31,875 nucleotides of DNA from NCBI GenBank assembly GCA_036272915.1, contig DATAXV010000052.1:1-31875 (forward strand). Direction: 5' to 3'. Below the pieces are notes generated by a model that did no database searches, was not told the origin of the DNA, and saw nothing but the letters and a program-made list of their open reading frames with translations. The translations under genes and the position numbers were made by a program. This stretch comes from DATAXV01 sp036272915 (GTDB lineage Bacteria; Chloroflexota; Dormibacteria; Dormibacterales; Dormibacteraceae). Of this stretch, positions 6,829-15,497 are shown in pieces (position 1 is the stretch's first letter; the number at the start of each line of letters is the position of its first letter).

Positions 6829-8418
6829 TCAGAGCATCGCCCCCAGGATCCAGGGGTTGAACTCCTCCTCGCCCAGCCCGGCCGCCTCGCTCTTGCTCTG
6901 CTCGCCGGAGGCGACGGCGAGGATGCGCTCGAAGATCTCCTCGCCGACCTCCTGAAGCGGCGCCCCGTCGAGCACGCGCCCGGCGTTGACGTCCATGTCC
7001 GGGCCCTGGCGCCGGTAGAGCTCGGAGTTGCTGGCGACCTTGATCGACGGAGCCGGCTTGAAGCCGAACGCTGAGCCCCGCCCCGTGGTGAAGCACACCA
7101 TCGTGCAGCCGCCGGCGACCTGGCCGGTGGCGGAGACGGGGTCGTAGCCCGGGGTGTCCATGTGGACCAGCCCGTGGGCGGTGATCCGCTCGCCATAGCC
7201 AACCACCTGCTCGAGCGGCACCGAACCGGCCTTGGCGATGGCCCCCAGCGACTTCTCGTAGATCGTGGTCAGGCCCCCCGCCTTGTTGCCCGGAGCCGGG
7301 TTGTTGTCGATGGTGGCACCGAACTTCGCCGTGTAGTCCTCCCACCAGTGGATCCGGTCGACGAGGTGCTGGCCGACCTCGACGCTGTGGGCACGCCGGG
7401 TGAGGATGTGCTCGCCGCCGTAGACCTCGGTCGTCTCGCCGAGCACGACGGTGCCGCCCTGCCGGACGATCATGTCCGTGGCGATGCCGAGGGCCGGATT
7501 GGCGGTGACTCCAGACCAGCCGTCGGAGCCCCCGCACTGAAGGGCGACGATCAGCTCCGACACCGGCACGTCCTCGCGGCGGGCCTGATCGGCGAGGGGC
7601 AGCAGCTCCCGGACCGACTCGATACCTCTGCGCACCGTCTCCAGGAAGCCGCCGTCCTCCTCGATGGTCAGCACCCGCGGCTTGCCGAGACCGTTGGCCT
7701 CGATGATGTCCTGGGGCTGGTTGACCTCGCAGCCGAGGCTGAGGATCAGATAGGCGGCGATGTTGGGGTGGTCGACGATCCCGGCCATGGTCCGCTGCAG
7801 GACACCAACGTCGGATGACCCGTAGTGCGCGCCGCAGCCGCCCTTGGTCGGGAAGCCGATGACACCGTCGACGTTGGGGAAGTTCTTGAGCTCGTCGCTC
7901 TTGTACTTGAAGTGGTCGACGATGGCGCGCGTCGCCGACGACGCGCAGTTGACCGAGGCCAGGATGGCGACGTAGTTGCGGGTGCCGACCCGGCCGTCCG
8001 CCCGCCGGAAGCCGCGGAACGTGCGCCGCGCGGACTCGGGCACCAGCTCCACCGGCCGGTACTCGGAGCAGAACGCGTAGTCCCGCTCGAAGTCGCCGAC
8101 GGCGAGGTTCTGGGTGTGGACGTGGGCTCCCGATTCGATGGCGCGGGTGGCGAAGCCGATGATCTGACCGTAGCGGCGGATCGCGTCACCCTCGGCGATG
8201 GCCCTGACCGCCATCTTGTGGCCGGCCGGGATCAGCTGCCGGACCTCGATGACGTCGCCCTCGCCGAGGCTCAGGAGGCTCCCCGGGAGCAGCGGCTGCT
8301 TGGCGATGGCGACGTGATCGACGGGATTGAGAAGCACCGCGACCTGCTCGAGCGCGATCGGCTCCTTGGACACCCGACCCGGCACCTGCGGCCCTTCAAC
8401 CCGTGTGCTCTCACTCAT
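6829..8418 (-). CDS. UxaA/GarD-family sugar-acid dehydratase
   Basis: A 529-residue protein of the altronate/galactarate dehydratase family (uxaA about 495, garD about 523 residues), which removes water from hexonate or hexarate sugar acids in an iron-dependent reaction. The N-terminal SAF domain covers about residues 30-105 (ending near H-V-H-T-Q-N-L). The catalytic part starts at G-F-R-R-A-D-G-R-V-G-T-R-N-Y and includes G-G-C-G-A-H-Y-G, L-G-C-E-V-N-Q and L-Q-C-G-G-S-D-G-W-S-G-V-T-A-N-P. It ends with the strongly conserved H-M-D-T-P-G-Y-D-P and G-C-T-M-V-C-F-T-T-G-R-G-S. Which sugar acid is used cannot be told. No other hexuronate genes are adjacent. ATG 8418 follows GGAGGG at a rather long distance. 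Confidence 0.92.
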   Translation of the reverse strand: MSESTRVEGPQVPGRVSKEPIALEQVAVLLNPVDHVAIAKQPLLPGSLLSLGEGDVIEVRQLIPAGHKMAVRAIAEGDAIRRYGQIIGFATRAIESGAHVHTQNLAVGDFERDYAFCSEYRPVELVPESARRTFRGFRRADGRVGTRNYVAILASVNCASSATRAIVDHFKYKSDELKNFPNVDGVIGFPTKGGCGAHYGSSDVGVLQRTMAGIVDHPNIAAYLILSLGCEVNQPQDIIEANGLGKPRVLTIEEDGGFLETVRRGIESVRELLPLADQARREDVPVSELIVALQCGGSDGWSGVTANPALGIATDMIVRQGGTVVLGETTEVYGGEHILTRRAHSVEVGQHLVDRIHWWEDYTAKFGATIDNNPAPGNKAGGLTTIYEKSLGAIAKAGSVPLEQVVGYGERITAHGLVHMDTPGYDPVSATGQVAGGCTMVCFTTGRGSAFGFKPAPSIKVASNSELYRRQGPDMDVNAGRVLDGAPLQEVGEEIFERILAVASGEQSKSEAAGLGEEEFNPWILGAML

Positions 8419-8513
8419 GTGACGCTCTCTTTCCCTCCAGTTCGGGATGCTGATACCAGCGTAACGTGGGTATTGACGACGGACGGCGCTCTCAGCAAGG
8501 GGTAGGCGACTTG

Positions 8514-9428
8514 ATGATGACGTCCGAGAACGGGGAGTCGGCGCCTGAGGCAGGTACGTTCGCCCTGCTGGTTCCCATCATCCGGGAACTGCATGCTACG
8601 ACCCTGCTCGAGATCGGAGATGCCCTGGTCGCCGGGGCGCAGGGCGGCGAGGGCATGGCCGTGGGCCTGGTCGAGGTCCCGCACGGCGACCGCCGCGGGG
8701 TGACCCGGAAGATGGAGCAGCGGCGCCGCGAGCTGCTCCGCTGGATCGCTCAGCTCGACCCGCCCATGCCGGGCCCACGCCAGGGCCTGGGGATCTCCAC
8801 CCGCGTCTCCCACGACCTCGCCGTCGGCATCCGCGAGGCCGCCTACGAATCCGGCAGCAACCTGGTCCTGATGGAGTGGCTCGGGCCCGGCTCGCGCCGG
8901 CCCAAGGCGCTCAACCAGGTGCTCGACGACATCTCCACCGACCCGCCGGCGGACCTCGTGCTGGTCCGGCCCGCGCCCCAGGGGGGCCAGCTCCGCGACA
9001 CCGGGCGAAGGGTCGTGGCCCCGGTTCGCGGCGGTCCCAATGCCCGGCTGGCCATGTTCGTGGCGCGCTCGCTGGCGGACCTGACCGGAGGCGGCCTGAC
9101 GCTGCTGCACGTTCACGAGCCGGGCATGGACCCGGTGCAGCGCGCTCGACAGCGGGAGGCGCTGGAGGAGCTGGCGGAGGGTGCCGGACAGCGCGTGTGC
9201 ATCCTCGAGCGGATGTCGAACCGGCCCGCCCAGGCGATCCTCGAGGAGGTCGACGAGCGGGATGTGATCGTTTTCGGCGCCCGCGCCGGAGGCGAGCCGT
9301 CCCCGGCGCTGGTCCGCACCGAGATCGCGAGAACGGTGGGGCGGATGCCGGGAACCGTGCTCATGGTCAGATCGCTCATCTCCCTGCAACCTTTACCGGG
9401 AGTCGACGGAATGTCGAGCTACGATTGA
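8514..9428 (+). CDS. Tandem universal-stress-protein (Usp) domain protein
   Basis: About 304 residues forming two Usp-like alpha/beta domains. The first starts at F-A-L-L-V-P-I (domain about 15-150, ending P-A-D-L-V-L-V-R). The second starts at R-R-V-V-A-P-V-R-G-G-P-N-A-R-L-A and ends G-T-V-L-M-V-R. Such double-Usp modules often form the cytosolic tail of amino-acid permeases or antiporters; here the module stands alone. The ATP-binding G-x2-G-x9-G-S/T pattern is not clearly kept, so it may be non-nucleotide-binding. ATG 8514 follows AAGGGG. An alternative GTG 8466 stands 6 nt after TACCAG, giving 16 more residues. Divergent from the dehydratase. Confidence 0.75.
   Translation: MMTSENGESAPEAGTFALLVPIIRELHATTLLEIGDALVAGAQGGEGMAVGLVEVPHGDRRGVTRKMEQRRRELLRWIAQLDPPMPGPRQGLGISTRVSHDLAVGIREAAYESGSNLVLMEWLGPGSRRPKALNQVLDDISTDPPADLVLVRPAPQGGQLRDTGRRVVAPVRGGPNARLAMFVARSLADLTGGGLTLLHVHEPGMDPVQRARQREALEELAEGAGQRVCILERMSNRPAQAILEEVDERDVIVFGARAGGEPSPALVRTEIARTVGRMPGTVLMVRSLISLQPLPGVDGMSSYD
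9420..9425 (+). promoter_or_regulatory. -10 element TACGAT for the MarR gene
   Basis: TACGAT, 6 nt, then GTG 9432. The hexamer lies inside the last codons of the preceding Usp gene, so the regulator can be transcribed separately as a leaderless message. Confidence 0.55.
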
Positions 9429-9431
9429 CGC

Positions 9432-9902
9432 GTGAGCAAGGCTGCGATGATAGAGGAGGTGCTCCAGATTAACCGTACGCTGCTACGCGCAATAGCGGCA
9501 GCGACGGTTCCGGAATGGTGCCGGCTGGAGTTGACCATGGCCCAGGTGAAGGGGGTTATGGTGCTGGGCCGTCGGGGCGAGCTGCCCGTCGGCGGTCTGG
9601 CCAGGGAGCTGGCAGTGGGCCTGCCCGCCGCGAGCGCGGTCGTCGACCGCCTCGTCGAGCACGGCCTGGTGCGGCGCCAGGAGGATCCGTCGGACAGGCG
9701 CCGGACCCTGGTCAGACTCTCCCCCCAGGGCGAGGAGCTCCTCGCCCGACTCAACCAGGGCAGCCGCGAGGTCTTCGAGACCTGGCTGGACAACCTGCCC
9801 GAACCCCAGCTGGAGCAGCTGGTCTCCGGGCTTCGCTCCCTGGCCGAGGTCGCCGAGACCTGGGCGGAGCACTCGGCCGCCGGGGTCCACAGCTCCAGCT
9901 GA
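9432..9902 (+). CDS. MarR-family transcriptional regulator
   Basis: A 156-residue winged-helix protein of normal MarR length. After an N-terminal dimerisation helix come L-T-M-A-Q-V-K-G-V-M-V-L, then the recognition region G-L-A-R-E-L-A-V-G-L-P-A-A-S-A-V-V-D-R-L-V-E (about 55-76), and the wing with the hallmark D-P-S-D-R-R-R-T-L-V-R-L-S (about 84-96). C-terminal helices complete the dimer interface. No ligand can be assigned. It is 3 nt downstream of the Usp gene but has its own -10. It is not closely related to the two MarR proteins beside the MFS genes. Confidence 0.9.
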   Translation: MSKAAMIEEVLQINRTLLRAIAAATVPEWCRLELTMAQVKGVMVLGRRGELPVGGLARELAVGLPAASAVVDRLVEHGLVRRQEDPSDRRRTLVRLSPQGEELLARLNQGSREVFETWLDNLPEPQLEQLVSGLRSLAEVAETWAEHSAAGVHSSS

Positions 9903-9922
9903 TACCGTCCCGGGCGTCCGGG

Positions 9923-10768
9923 TCACCCGAGTCCGCGCTCCTCGGCCGCCCGGGCCAGCGCCGCGTACAGCGGTCCCAGCAGCTCGGCCAGGTCGGGGCG
10001 CCCGGCCCGGACGCCCACCCTTCCCATCTGCCTGATCAGCGCATCGGGCGTCTCCGCCGCCCGTGGCGGAGGAATGGCGCCGGTGACCGGCCCCATCTCG
10101 TAGAAGCCTGAGAGGCACTCCTCGAGCGGGGGCGGCTCGGGCAGCTGCGGCATCTCCAGCACGGCCGGCGGCTCGTCGCCGTCCTGCCACGCGCGGAGGC
10201 CCTCCATCAGTCGCTCCCGGGTCCGGCCGCGCCATGCGAAGACCAGGAAGGGGTCGTCGTCGAAGGTCTCGGCGAGCAGGTAGAAGGCGGCCGCCACGTG
10301 CTTGCAGGGATTGGCGTGATCGGGGCAGGAGCAGGAGCTGGCGAGCTCCCCGCTGGCACGTGGGAACAGGGTCAGACCGCAAGCGTCGAAGACCTCCTCG
10401 ATCTGGGGCGGGATCTCGCCTGCCAGCAGCTTGGCGGCGAACAGCGCCCGCTCCGCCATGGCCGCCTCGGCGCGGTCCCATTCCGCCTCTGACAGCACCG
10501 TCACCTCGAGCCGCACCTGGTAGGGCCGGACCCTCGAACCCTGCACGCTGGCGTCGACGCGTCCCGGATTGACCCGCAGCTCGAGGACCTGCCCGCGGCG
10601 GGCGTAGTTCCTCCCCCGGGCCAGCCGGGGCCCGTAGTCGAATGACTCGAGCACGCTCAGGAATCGTTTCGACCACCAGCTCTCGCCGATCGCGCCGCGC
10701 TGGCTGCGCGCCCTGATCCCACCCTCGGTCCGGCGCGGACCGGACGACCACGAGCGGAAGTCGGTCAT
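9923..10768 (-). CDS. SWIM zinc-finger protein
   Basis: A 281-residue protein with a SWIM zinc finger, C-x-C-x6-C-x-H: Cys146, Cys148, Cys155 and His157 in S-C-S-C-P-D and C-K-H-V-A. The N-terminal part (W-W-S-K-R-F-L-S-V-L-E and R-G-R-N-Y-A-R-R-G-Q-V) is typical of SWIM proteins that accompany SNF2 ATPases. The finger is expected to bind DNA or protein. Its ATG overlaps the TGA of the upstream SNF2 gene by 4 nt, so the two are translationally coupled and probably work as a complex, perhaps in chromatin remodelling or DNA repair; that role is inference. Confidence 0.9.
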   Translation of the reverse strand: MTDFRSWSSGPRRTEGGIRARSQRGAIGESWWSKRFLSVLESFDYGPRLARGRNYARRGQVLELRVNPGRVDASVQGSRVRPYQVRLEVTVLSEAEWDRAEAAMAERALFAAKLLAGEIPPQIEEVFDACGLTLFPRASGELASSCSCPDHANPCKHVAAAFYLLAETFDDDPFLVFAWRGRTRERLMEGLRAWQDGDEPPAVLEMPQLPEPPPLEECLSGFYEMGPVTGAIPPPRAAETPDALIRQMGRVGVRAGRPDLAELLGPLYAALARAAEERGLG

Positions 10769-13700
10769 CCCTCGACGCCCTCCCGCGAGAGCTGGACCAG
10801 ATCCCGGAGCTCACCCGTCGAGAGCTCGGTCAGCCAGCCCTCGCCGTCGCCGACGATGCTGCCCGCCAGCCGGCGCTTCTCCTCCATCATCCGGTCGATC
10901 CGCTCCTCCAGCGTGCCCATGCAGAGCAGCGTCCGGACCTGGACGTCGCGGCGCTGGCCGATCCGGAAGGCGCGGTCGGTGGCCTGCTGCTCGACCGCCG
11001 GGTTCCACCAGCGGTCGAAGTGGATCACGTGGTTGGCGGCGGTCAGGTTGAGGCCGGTGCCGCCGGCCCGGATAGAGAGGACGAAGACGGGCGGCCCCGC
11101 GGGCGACTGGAAGCGGGCAACCATCTCGTCCCGCGCCCGCCGCGGCGTGCCCCCATGCAGGAACAGCACCTCCCGCCCGAGCTGCCGCTCCAGGTGCTCG
11201 CGGAGCAGGCTGCCCATGACCGCGAAGCGCGTGAAGCAGAGCGCCTTGTCGCCCTCCGCCAGCGCCTCCTCCAGCACCTCCTCGAGGCGGGTCAGCTTGC
11301 CGGAGCGGCCGGGCAGCGGCGAGCCGTCGCCGAGGAAGTGGGCCGGGTGGTCGAGGACCTGCTGGAGCTTGGTCATGGTGGCGAGGACCAGGCCGCGCCG
11401 TTCGATGCCCTCGCTGGACTCGATGCGCTCCATCATGTCGTCGAGCACGGCCTGGTAGAGCGTCGCCTGCTCCCGGGTCAGGGTGCAGACCACCTTCATC
11501 TCGACCTTCTCCGGGAGGTCGGCGATGATGCTGCGATCGGTCTTCAGCCGGCGGAGCATGAACGGCCCGGTGAGCCGGCGCAGCGCCGTCGCGGCGGCAT
11601 CGTCCTGGTAGCGCTCGATGGGGACGGCGAAGCGGCGGCGAAAGTCGCTGGCCGAGCCGAGCAGTCCGGGATTGAGGAACTGCATGATCGACCAGAGCTC
11701 GGACAGGCGGTTCTCGACCGGGGTGCCGGTCAGGGCGACGCGCCGGGGCGCCCGCAGGGAGCGGACCGCCTGCGCCTGCTGGGACTGGCTGTTCTTGATG
11801 TGCTGCGCCTCGTCGAGGGCGATGCGATGCCAGCTCACGCTCTCGAGGATCTCTCGATCCCGGACCACAAGCGGATAGGTGGTGATGACAAGATCGGCGT
11901 GGCCGGCCTCGTCAGTGAGCTCCGGCCCGCGGCGCCGTCCCGATCCGTGGTGGACGTGGACGCGCAGCGACGGCGCGAACCGCTCCGCCTCCCGCTGCCA
12001 GTTGCCGACCACGGAGGTCGGGCAGACGAGCAGCGTCGGCCCGGTCTCGCCACCCTCGTTGAGCAGCAGCGCCAGTAGCTGAATGGTCTTGCCCAGGCCC
12101 ATGTCGTCGGCCAGGCAGGCGCCGAGGCCGTGGCGGCCGAGGAAGCTCATCCAGCCCAGCCCCCGCTCCTGGTAGGGACGGAGCACGCCGTTGAGCAGGG
12201 ACGGGGAGGGAAGGGGCTGGGCCGTGGTCTCAGACGTCCCTCCGAGGAGGTCGCCGAGCCAGCCCTCGGCCTCCACGCCGACCACGGGCAGGCCTGTGCC
12301 CGACTCCTCGAGCCCGAGGGCGGCGCGCAGCAGGTCGGTGGGGAGGGCCTGGTCGGTTCCGTCCCCGGTCTTCTCGAAGAAGGCGATGGCCCGGCGCAGG
12401 TCATCCTGCTGCACCTCGACCCAACGCCCGCGGACGTTGACCATGGGGACCTTGAGCGAGGCCATCGCCCGGAGCTCCCTGAGGTCGATGGTGTCGTCGC
12501 CGAGCGCGACCTCCCACCGGTAGTCGCAGATCCCCTCCATGCCGAGCAGGCCGGTCCCGGTGCCCGAGTCGGCCGCGGAACGGGAGCCGGCCGCCCTCGC
12601 CCGGACGCCGAGCCGGTTGCGACTGTGGCCCCACCACGACGGGAGAAGGACGCCGTAGCCGCCCTGCTGGAGCAGCGGCGCGGTCTCCCGCAGGAACCGG
12701 TGGGCGCCGCGGACGTCGAGCTCGAGCTCGGTCGGGGAGCGCACCGCGAGCGCCGACTCCAGGTCGGGCCAGAGCCGGCTGGCCCGGCCGAGGTCGCGCA
12801 GCAGGTGCTCCTGCGGGTGGTCGAGGACGTGGTCCAGGGTTCGCAGCGGGCCGGCCGCCTGCCAGACCTGCTCGGCGGGCACGACCAGGCTGGGCTCCTC
12901 CAGCGCCTGTAGGAGCAGCGACACGCGCCACGGCTGGGCGGGCGCCTCCTCGCCCTCCTCGCCCACCGGCTCCTCCAGCCGGAAGCAGGTCCGGAAGGGG
13001 GCGGAGGGCGAGAGCGCGGCCCGGCGCCAGGCGTCGAGCTCGGCGCCCAGGGCGAGCAGCTCCGGGGCGTCGCCGCTGACGGTGGAGCCGGTGGTGGTCA
13101 GGGCGCGCAGCCAGCGGGCGGCGAGGCTGCGACCGGACCCCGGCAGGGGTCCCCGTCCGCGCAGCGCCTCCCGGGCGATGGCGTCGACGATCCCGTCCAG
13201 GAACGCCGACAGCGGATGCCCGGATCCGGTCTCGACACCGGCCCGGCACACCGGGGGCATGGCGGCGGCGAGCTCGTGGAGTCGGCGGTCGAGGACGGCG
13301 TCGGGATGTGCCCGCCAGCGCGCCTCGAAGGCGTCCTCGTTCGTCACCAGCCCGGGCAGGACCCTGCCCGCGGCCAGCATCGAGAGCGCGAGATCGACGG
13401 CCCGGGCGAAGTACGCGATCGAGGTGCCGCCGGTGGCGGGGGACGGATCGGCGGCGATGGCCGGAAGCAGCTCGGCGGCCTGGGCTGCCGCGTAGCGCAG
13501 GGTGGGGACCCGCCACGCCGCCAGTGAGCCGGCACCGGTGACGTCGGAGCGCAGCGGGGCGCGCTCGCCGCTGGGCAGGGTCACGACCATGGGGGCGGGA
13601 AGCCCGACCGGCAGCCCGCGATCGCGAGTGAGGGCGATCAGGGCGTCGGCATCGGCGGCGAAGGGATGCCGGGGCGGCCCATCCGCACCTCCCCGGGTTC

Positions 13701-13776
13701 GCGGCCGGGCCTGCTCCTGCTCGGCCCAGAGGTGCAGGTCGCCGGGCCGGCCGGCGGTGGCGTGGAGGTGGATCAT
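10765..13776 (-). CDS. SNF2-family DNA-dependent ATPase/helicase-like protein
   Basis: A 1003-residue SNF2 superfamily 2 ATPase. Residues 1-530 form the bacterial SNF2-associated N-terminal region, beginning I-H-L-H-A-T and D-L-H-L-W-A-E. The ATPase core has motif I D-D-M-G-L-G-K-T (557-564), motif Ia C-P-T-S-V-V-G-N-W, motif II D-E-A-Q-H (655-659), motif III T-G-T-P-V-E-N (683-689), motif V G-G-T-G-L-N (about 905-910) and motif VI Q-A-T-D-R-A-F-R-I-G-Q (931-941). It translocates on duplex DNA using ATP; no unwinding should be assumed. ATG 13776 gives the N-terminus typical of the family. It forms a coupled pair with the SWIM protein. Confidence 0.97.
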   Translation of the reverse strand: MIHLHATAGRPGDLHLWAEQEQARPRTRGGADGPPRHPFAADADALIALTRDRGLPVGLPAPMVVTLPSGERAPLRSDVTGAGSLAAWRVPTLRYAAAQAAELLPAIAADPSPATGGTSIAYFARAVDLALSMLAAGRVLPGLVTNEDAFEARWRAHPDAVLDRRLHELAAAMPPVCRAGVETGSGHPLSAFLDGIVDAIAREALRGRGPLPGSGRSLAARWLRALTTTGSTVSGDAPELLALGAELDAWRRAALSPSAPFRTCFRLEEPVGEEGEEAPAQPWRVSLLLQALEEPSLVVPAEQVWQAAGPLRTLDHVLDHPQEHLLRDLGRASRLWPDLESALAVRSPTELELDVRGAHRFLRETAPLLQQGGYGVLLPSWWGHSRNRLGVRARAAGSRSAADSGTGTGLLGMEGICDYRWEVALGDDTIDLRELRAMASLKVPMVNVRGRWVEVQQDDLRRAIAFFEKTGDGTDQALPTDLLRAALGLEESGTGLPVVGVEAEGWLGDLLGGTSETTAQPLPSPSLLNGVLRPYQERGLGWMSFLGRHGLGACLADDMGLGKTIQLLALLLNEGGETGPTLLVCPTSVVGNWQREAERFAPSLRVHVHHGSGRRRGPELTDEAGHADLVITTYPLVVRDREILESVSWHRIALDEAQHIKNSQSQQAQAVRSLRAPRRVALTGTPVENRLSELWSIMQFLNPGLLGSASDFRRRFAVPIERYQDDAAATALRRLTGPFMLRRLKTDRSIIADLPEKVEMKVVCTLTREQATLYQAVLDDMMERIESSEGIERRGLVLATMTKLQQVLDHPAHFLGDGSPLPGRSGKLTRLEEVLEEALAEGDKALCFTRFAVMGSLLREHLERQLGREVLFLHGGTPRRARDEMVARFQSPAGPPVFVLSIRAGGTGLNLTAANHVIHFDRWWNPAVEQQATDRAFRIGQRRDVQVRTLLCMGTLEERIDRMMEEKRRLAGSIVGDGEGWLTELSTGELRDLVQLSREGVEG

Positions 13777-13892
13777 GGCCGCGGCCGCCCTCGGCCGGCG
13801 CTTCGCATAGGCACCAAGGTAGTACGCGGGACGTACATCTGATCGCCTTTACCGGCGCGGTCGACGGTCGCGGCTCGGCAGACTTGACGGAC

Positions 13893-14828
13893 GTGACCGG
13901 CATACAGAGGGGACGCGAGAAGCTCCGGGTGACGGTGGTCGGCGCCGGCGCCATCGGCGCGGTGGCCGCGGAGGCCGCCGCCGCCGCCGGGCACGAGGTG
14001 ACGCTCGGCGTGCGAACCCCGATCGACCGGCTGGTGGTGGAGACGGACGGGGTCGCCCGCGAGGTGCCGCTGCGCGTCGCCTCCGATCCCGCCCAGGTGG
14101 AGGGTGCCGATTGGGTGCTTCTCGCCGTCAAGGGACAGGACTCGGCGGCGGCGGCTCCATGGCTGGCGCGGCTCTCCGGCCCCGAGACCCCGGTCGCGGT
14201 CCTGCAGAACGGCGTCGATCACGAGGAGCGGGTCCGGCGCCTGGCCCCGGCCGCACCGGTCCTGCCCGTGCTCGTCTACATCGCCGCCGAGCGGCTCGGC
14301 CCGGGCCGGGTCGTCCACCGTCTGGGGGGCCGGTTCCAGGTCCCCGCCGGCGATCTCGCCCTCCGCTTTCGCGACCTGATGAGCGGTGGCGGCATGGAGG
14401 TCGAGCCGGTCGACGACTTCCTCACCGCCGCCTGGCGGAAGCTGCTCGGCAACGTCGCCGCCAATCCGCTGACGGCCCTGACCGAGTCGCGCATCGGCGT
14501 GATGCGGGACCCGTCCATGGGCGAGCTCGCCCGCGGGCTGCTGGAGGAGGCGGTGGAGATCGGGCGAGCGGAGGGGGCGCGGCTGGAGCCGGACGACATT
14601 GACCGGACCATGGAGGATTTCGCCGGATACCCGCCCGACTCCGGTTCGTCGATGCTCTACGACCGTATCGCCCGCAGGCCTCTGGAGCATGAGCTGATCA
14701 CCGGCGCCGTCGTGCGGGCGGCCGACCGGCACGGAATCGCCGCCCCGCGGAACCGGACCATCCTCGCCCTGCTCCGAGCCCTCGACCAATCCCTTCGCTC
14801 GGCGTCCGGAGGGCGTCCGCAGACCTGA
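13893..14828 (+). CDS. panE: 2-dehydropantoate 2-reductase (ketopantoate reductase)
   Basis: About 311 residues, of usual ApbA/PanE length. It would reduce ketopantoate to pantoate with NADPH in pantothenate and CoA synthesis. The Rossmann motif V-V-G-A-G-A-I-G lies near the N-terminus, followed by L-L-A-V-K-G-Q-D (family Lys contacting NADP) and Q-N-G-V-D-H. The C-terminal helical domain has W-R-K-L-L-G-N-V-A-A-N-P-L-T-A-L with the catalytic Lys and the conserved Asn. The start is uncertain: TTG 13884, GTG 13893 or GTG 13929 all precede the Rossmann strand and none has a clear ribosome site. No other pantothenate gene is nearby, and family members include oxidoreductases of other specificity, so the symbol is tentative. 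Confidence 0.85.
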   Translation: MTGIQRGREKLRVTVVGAGAIGAVAAEAAAAAGHEVTLGVRTPIDRLVVETDGVAREVPLRVASDPAQVEGADWVLLAVKGQDSAAAAPWLARLSGPETPVAVLQNGVDHEERVRRLAPAAPVLPVLVYIAAERLGPGRVVHRLGGRFQVPAGDLALRFRDLMSGGGMEVEPVDDFLTAAWRKLLGNVAANPLTALTESRIGVMRDPSMGELARGLLEEAVEIGRAEGARLEPDDIDRTMEDFAGYPPDSGSSMLYDRIARRPLEHELITGAVVRAADRHGIAAPRNRTILALLRALDQSLRSASGGRPQT

Positions 14829-14852
14829 TGCGGCGGAGCGCCGGGAGCGGCG

Positions 14853-14858
14853 TACCTT
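14853..14858 (+). promoter_or_regulatory. -10 element TACCTT before the methyltransferase reading frame
   Basis: TACCTT, 7 nt, then ATG 14866. The leaderless geometry is intact although the frame behind this ATG is stopped after 15 codons. Confidence 0.5.
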
Positions 14859-14865
14859 CTGTGCC

Positions 14866-14943
14866 ATGCGCATCTACCGCGGACACCAGATCGTCGAGCT
14901 CGACCGGCACTAGTTCCGCTGACGTCTCGCGGCCGGACGCCGG
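14866..14943 (+). pseudogene. Interrupted 5' end of the KamB-like methyltransferase gene (TAG and TGA in frame)
   Basis: From ATG 14866 the frame reads M-R-I-Y-R-G-H-Q-I-V-E-L-D-R-H, then TAG (14911-14913), F-R, TGA (14920-14922), and then R-L-A-A-G-R-R directly into the intact methyltransferase core with no frame change. By family memory, KamB-type enzymes start M-R-x-V-x-G-K and need about 28 residues before the first Rossmann strand, exactly what is encoded here apart from the two stops. Each stop is one substitution from a sense codon (GAG or CAG to TAG, CGA to TGA). The options are true nonsense mutations, read-through, or base-calling errors. Confidence 0.6.
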
Positions 14944-15486
14944 GTGCTGCTCGACCTGGGCACCGGCGACGGCCGCCACGTGGTCGAGCGGGCTGCGGCC
15001 ATGCCCGGCGCCCTCGTCATCGGCGTCGACGCCAGCCCGGCGTCGATGGCCCCTGCCTGGAGGCGGCTGCAGCGCCGCCGCCTGACCAACGCCCTGCTCG
15101 TCGTGGCCCGGGCCGAGGCCCTCCCCGCGGATCTGGACGGGCTCGCCGACGAGGTCACCGCTCACTTCCCCTGGGGATCGCTGCTGCGAGGCCTGCTCAC
15201 CGCGGACGCCGCCATCGCCTCCGGCCTGGCCAGGGTGACCCGGCCCGGCGCCGAGATCACCGCGCTCGTCTCCGTCACCGAGCGCGAGCGTGCCCTGGAG
15301 CTGCCCGGGTCCGAGTCGATCCGGTCCGAGACGCTCGCCGCCGGATTCCGGCCCTTCTCGCTGGAGGTTCGCGACTGGCGCCCCGCCACGCCCGCCGAGG
15401 TCGAGGCCTCGCACTCCTCCTGGGCCAAGCGGCTGGGTGTCCCCGCCCGGCGGCCGGCGTGGCTGCTGCGACTGGCGCGGTCGTGA
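14944..15486 (+). CDS. KamB/NpmA-type 16S rRNA (adenine-1408-N1)-methyltransferase-like protein, open part
   Basis: The uninterrupted part is 180 residues if started at GTG 14944. It is a class I SAM methyltransferase: L-L-D-L-G-T-G-D-G-R-H (SAM-binding motif I, residues 2-12), V-I-G-V-D-A-S (motif II) and F-P-W-G-S-L-L-R-G-L-L, the segment most typical of the KamB/NpmA enzymes that methylate A1408 of 16S rRNA and confer aminoglycoside resistance. A C-terminal S-S-W-A-K-R-L supplies a second Trp; in this family two Trp flank the flipped adenine. The core therefore looks functional. Starting at 14944 removes the N-terminal hairpin and the first part of motif I's strand, so activity is doubtful unless the upstream stops are bypassed or wrong. 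Many chromosomal relatives have no proven resistance role. Confidence 0.7.
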   Translation: MLLDLGTGDGRHVVERAAAMPGALVIGVDASPASMAPAWRRLQRRRLTNALLVVARAEALPADLDGLADEVTAHFPWGSLLRGLLTADAAIASGLARVTRPGAEITALVSVTERERALELPGSESIRSETLAAGFRPFSLEVRDWRPATPAEVEASHSSWAKRLGVPARRPAWLLRLARS

Positions 15487-15497
15487 GGGACGGGCGA

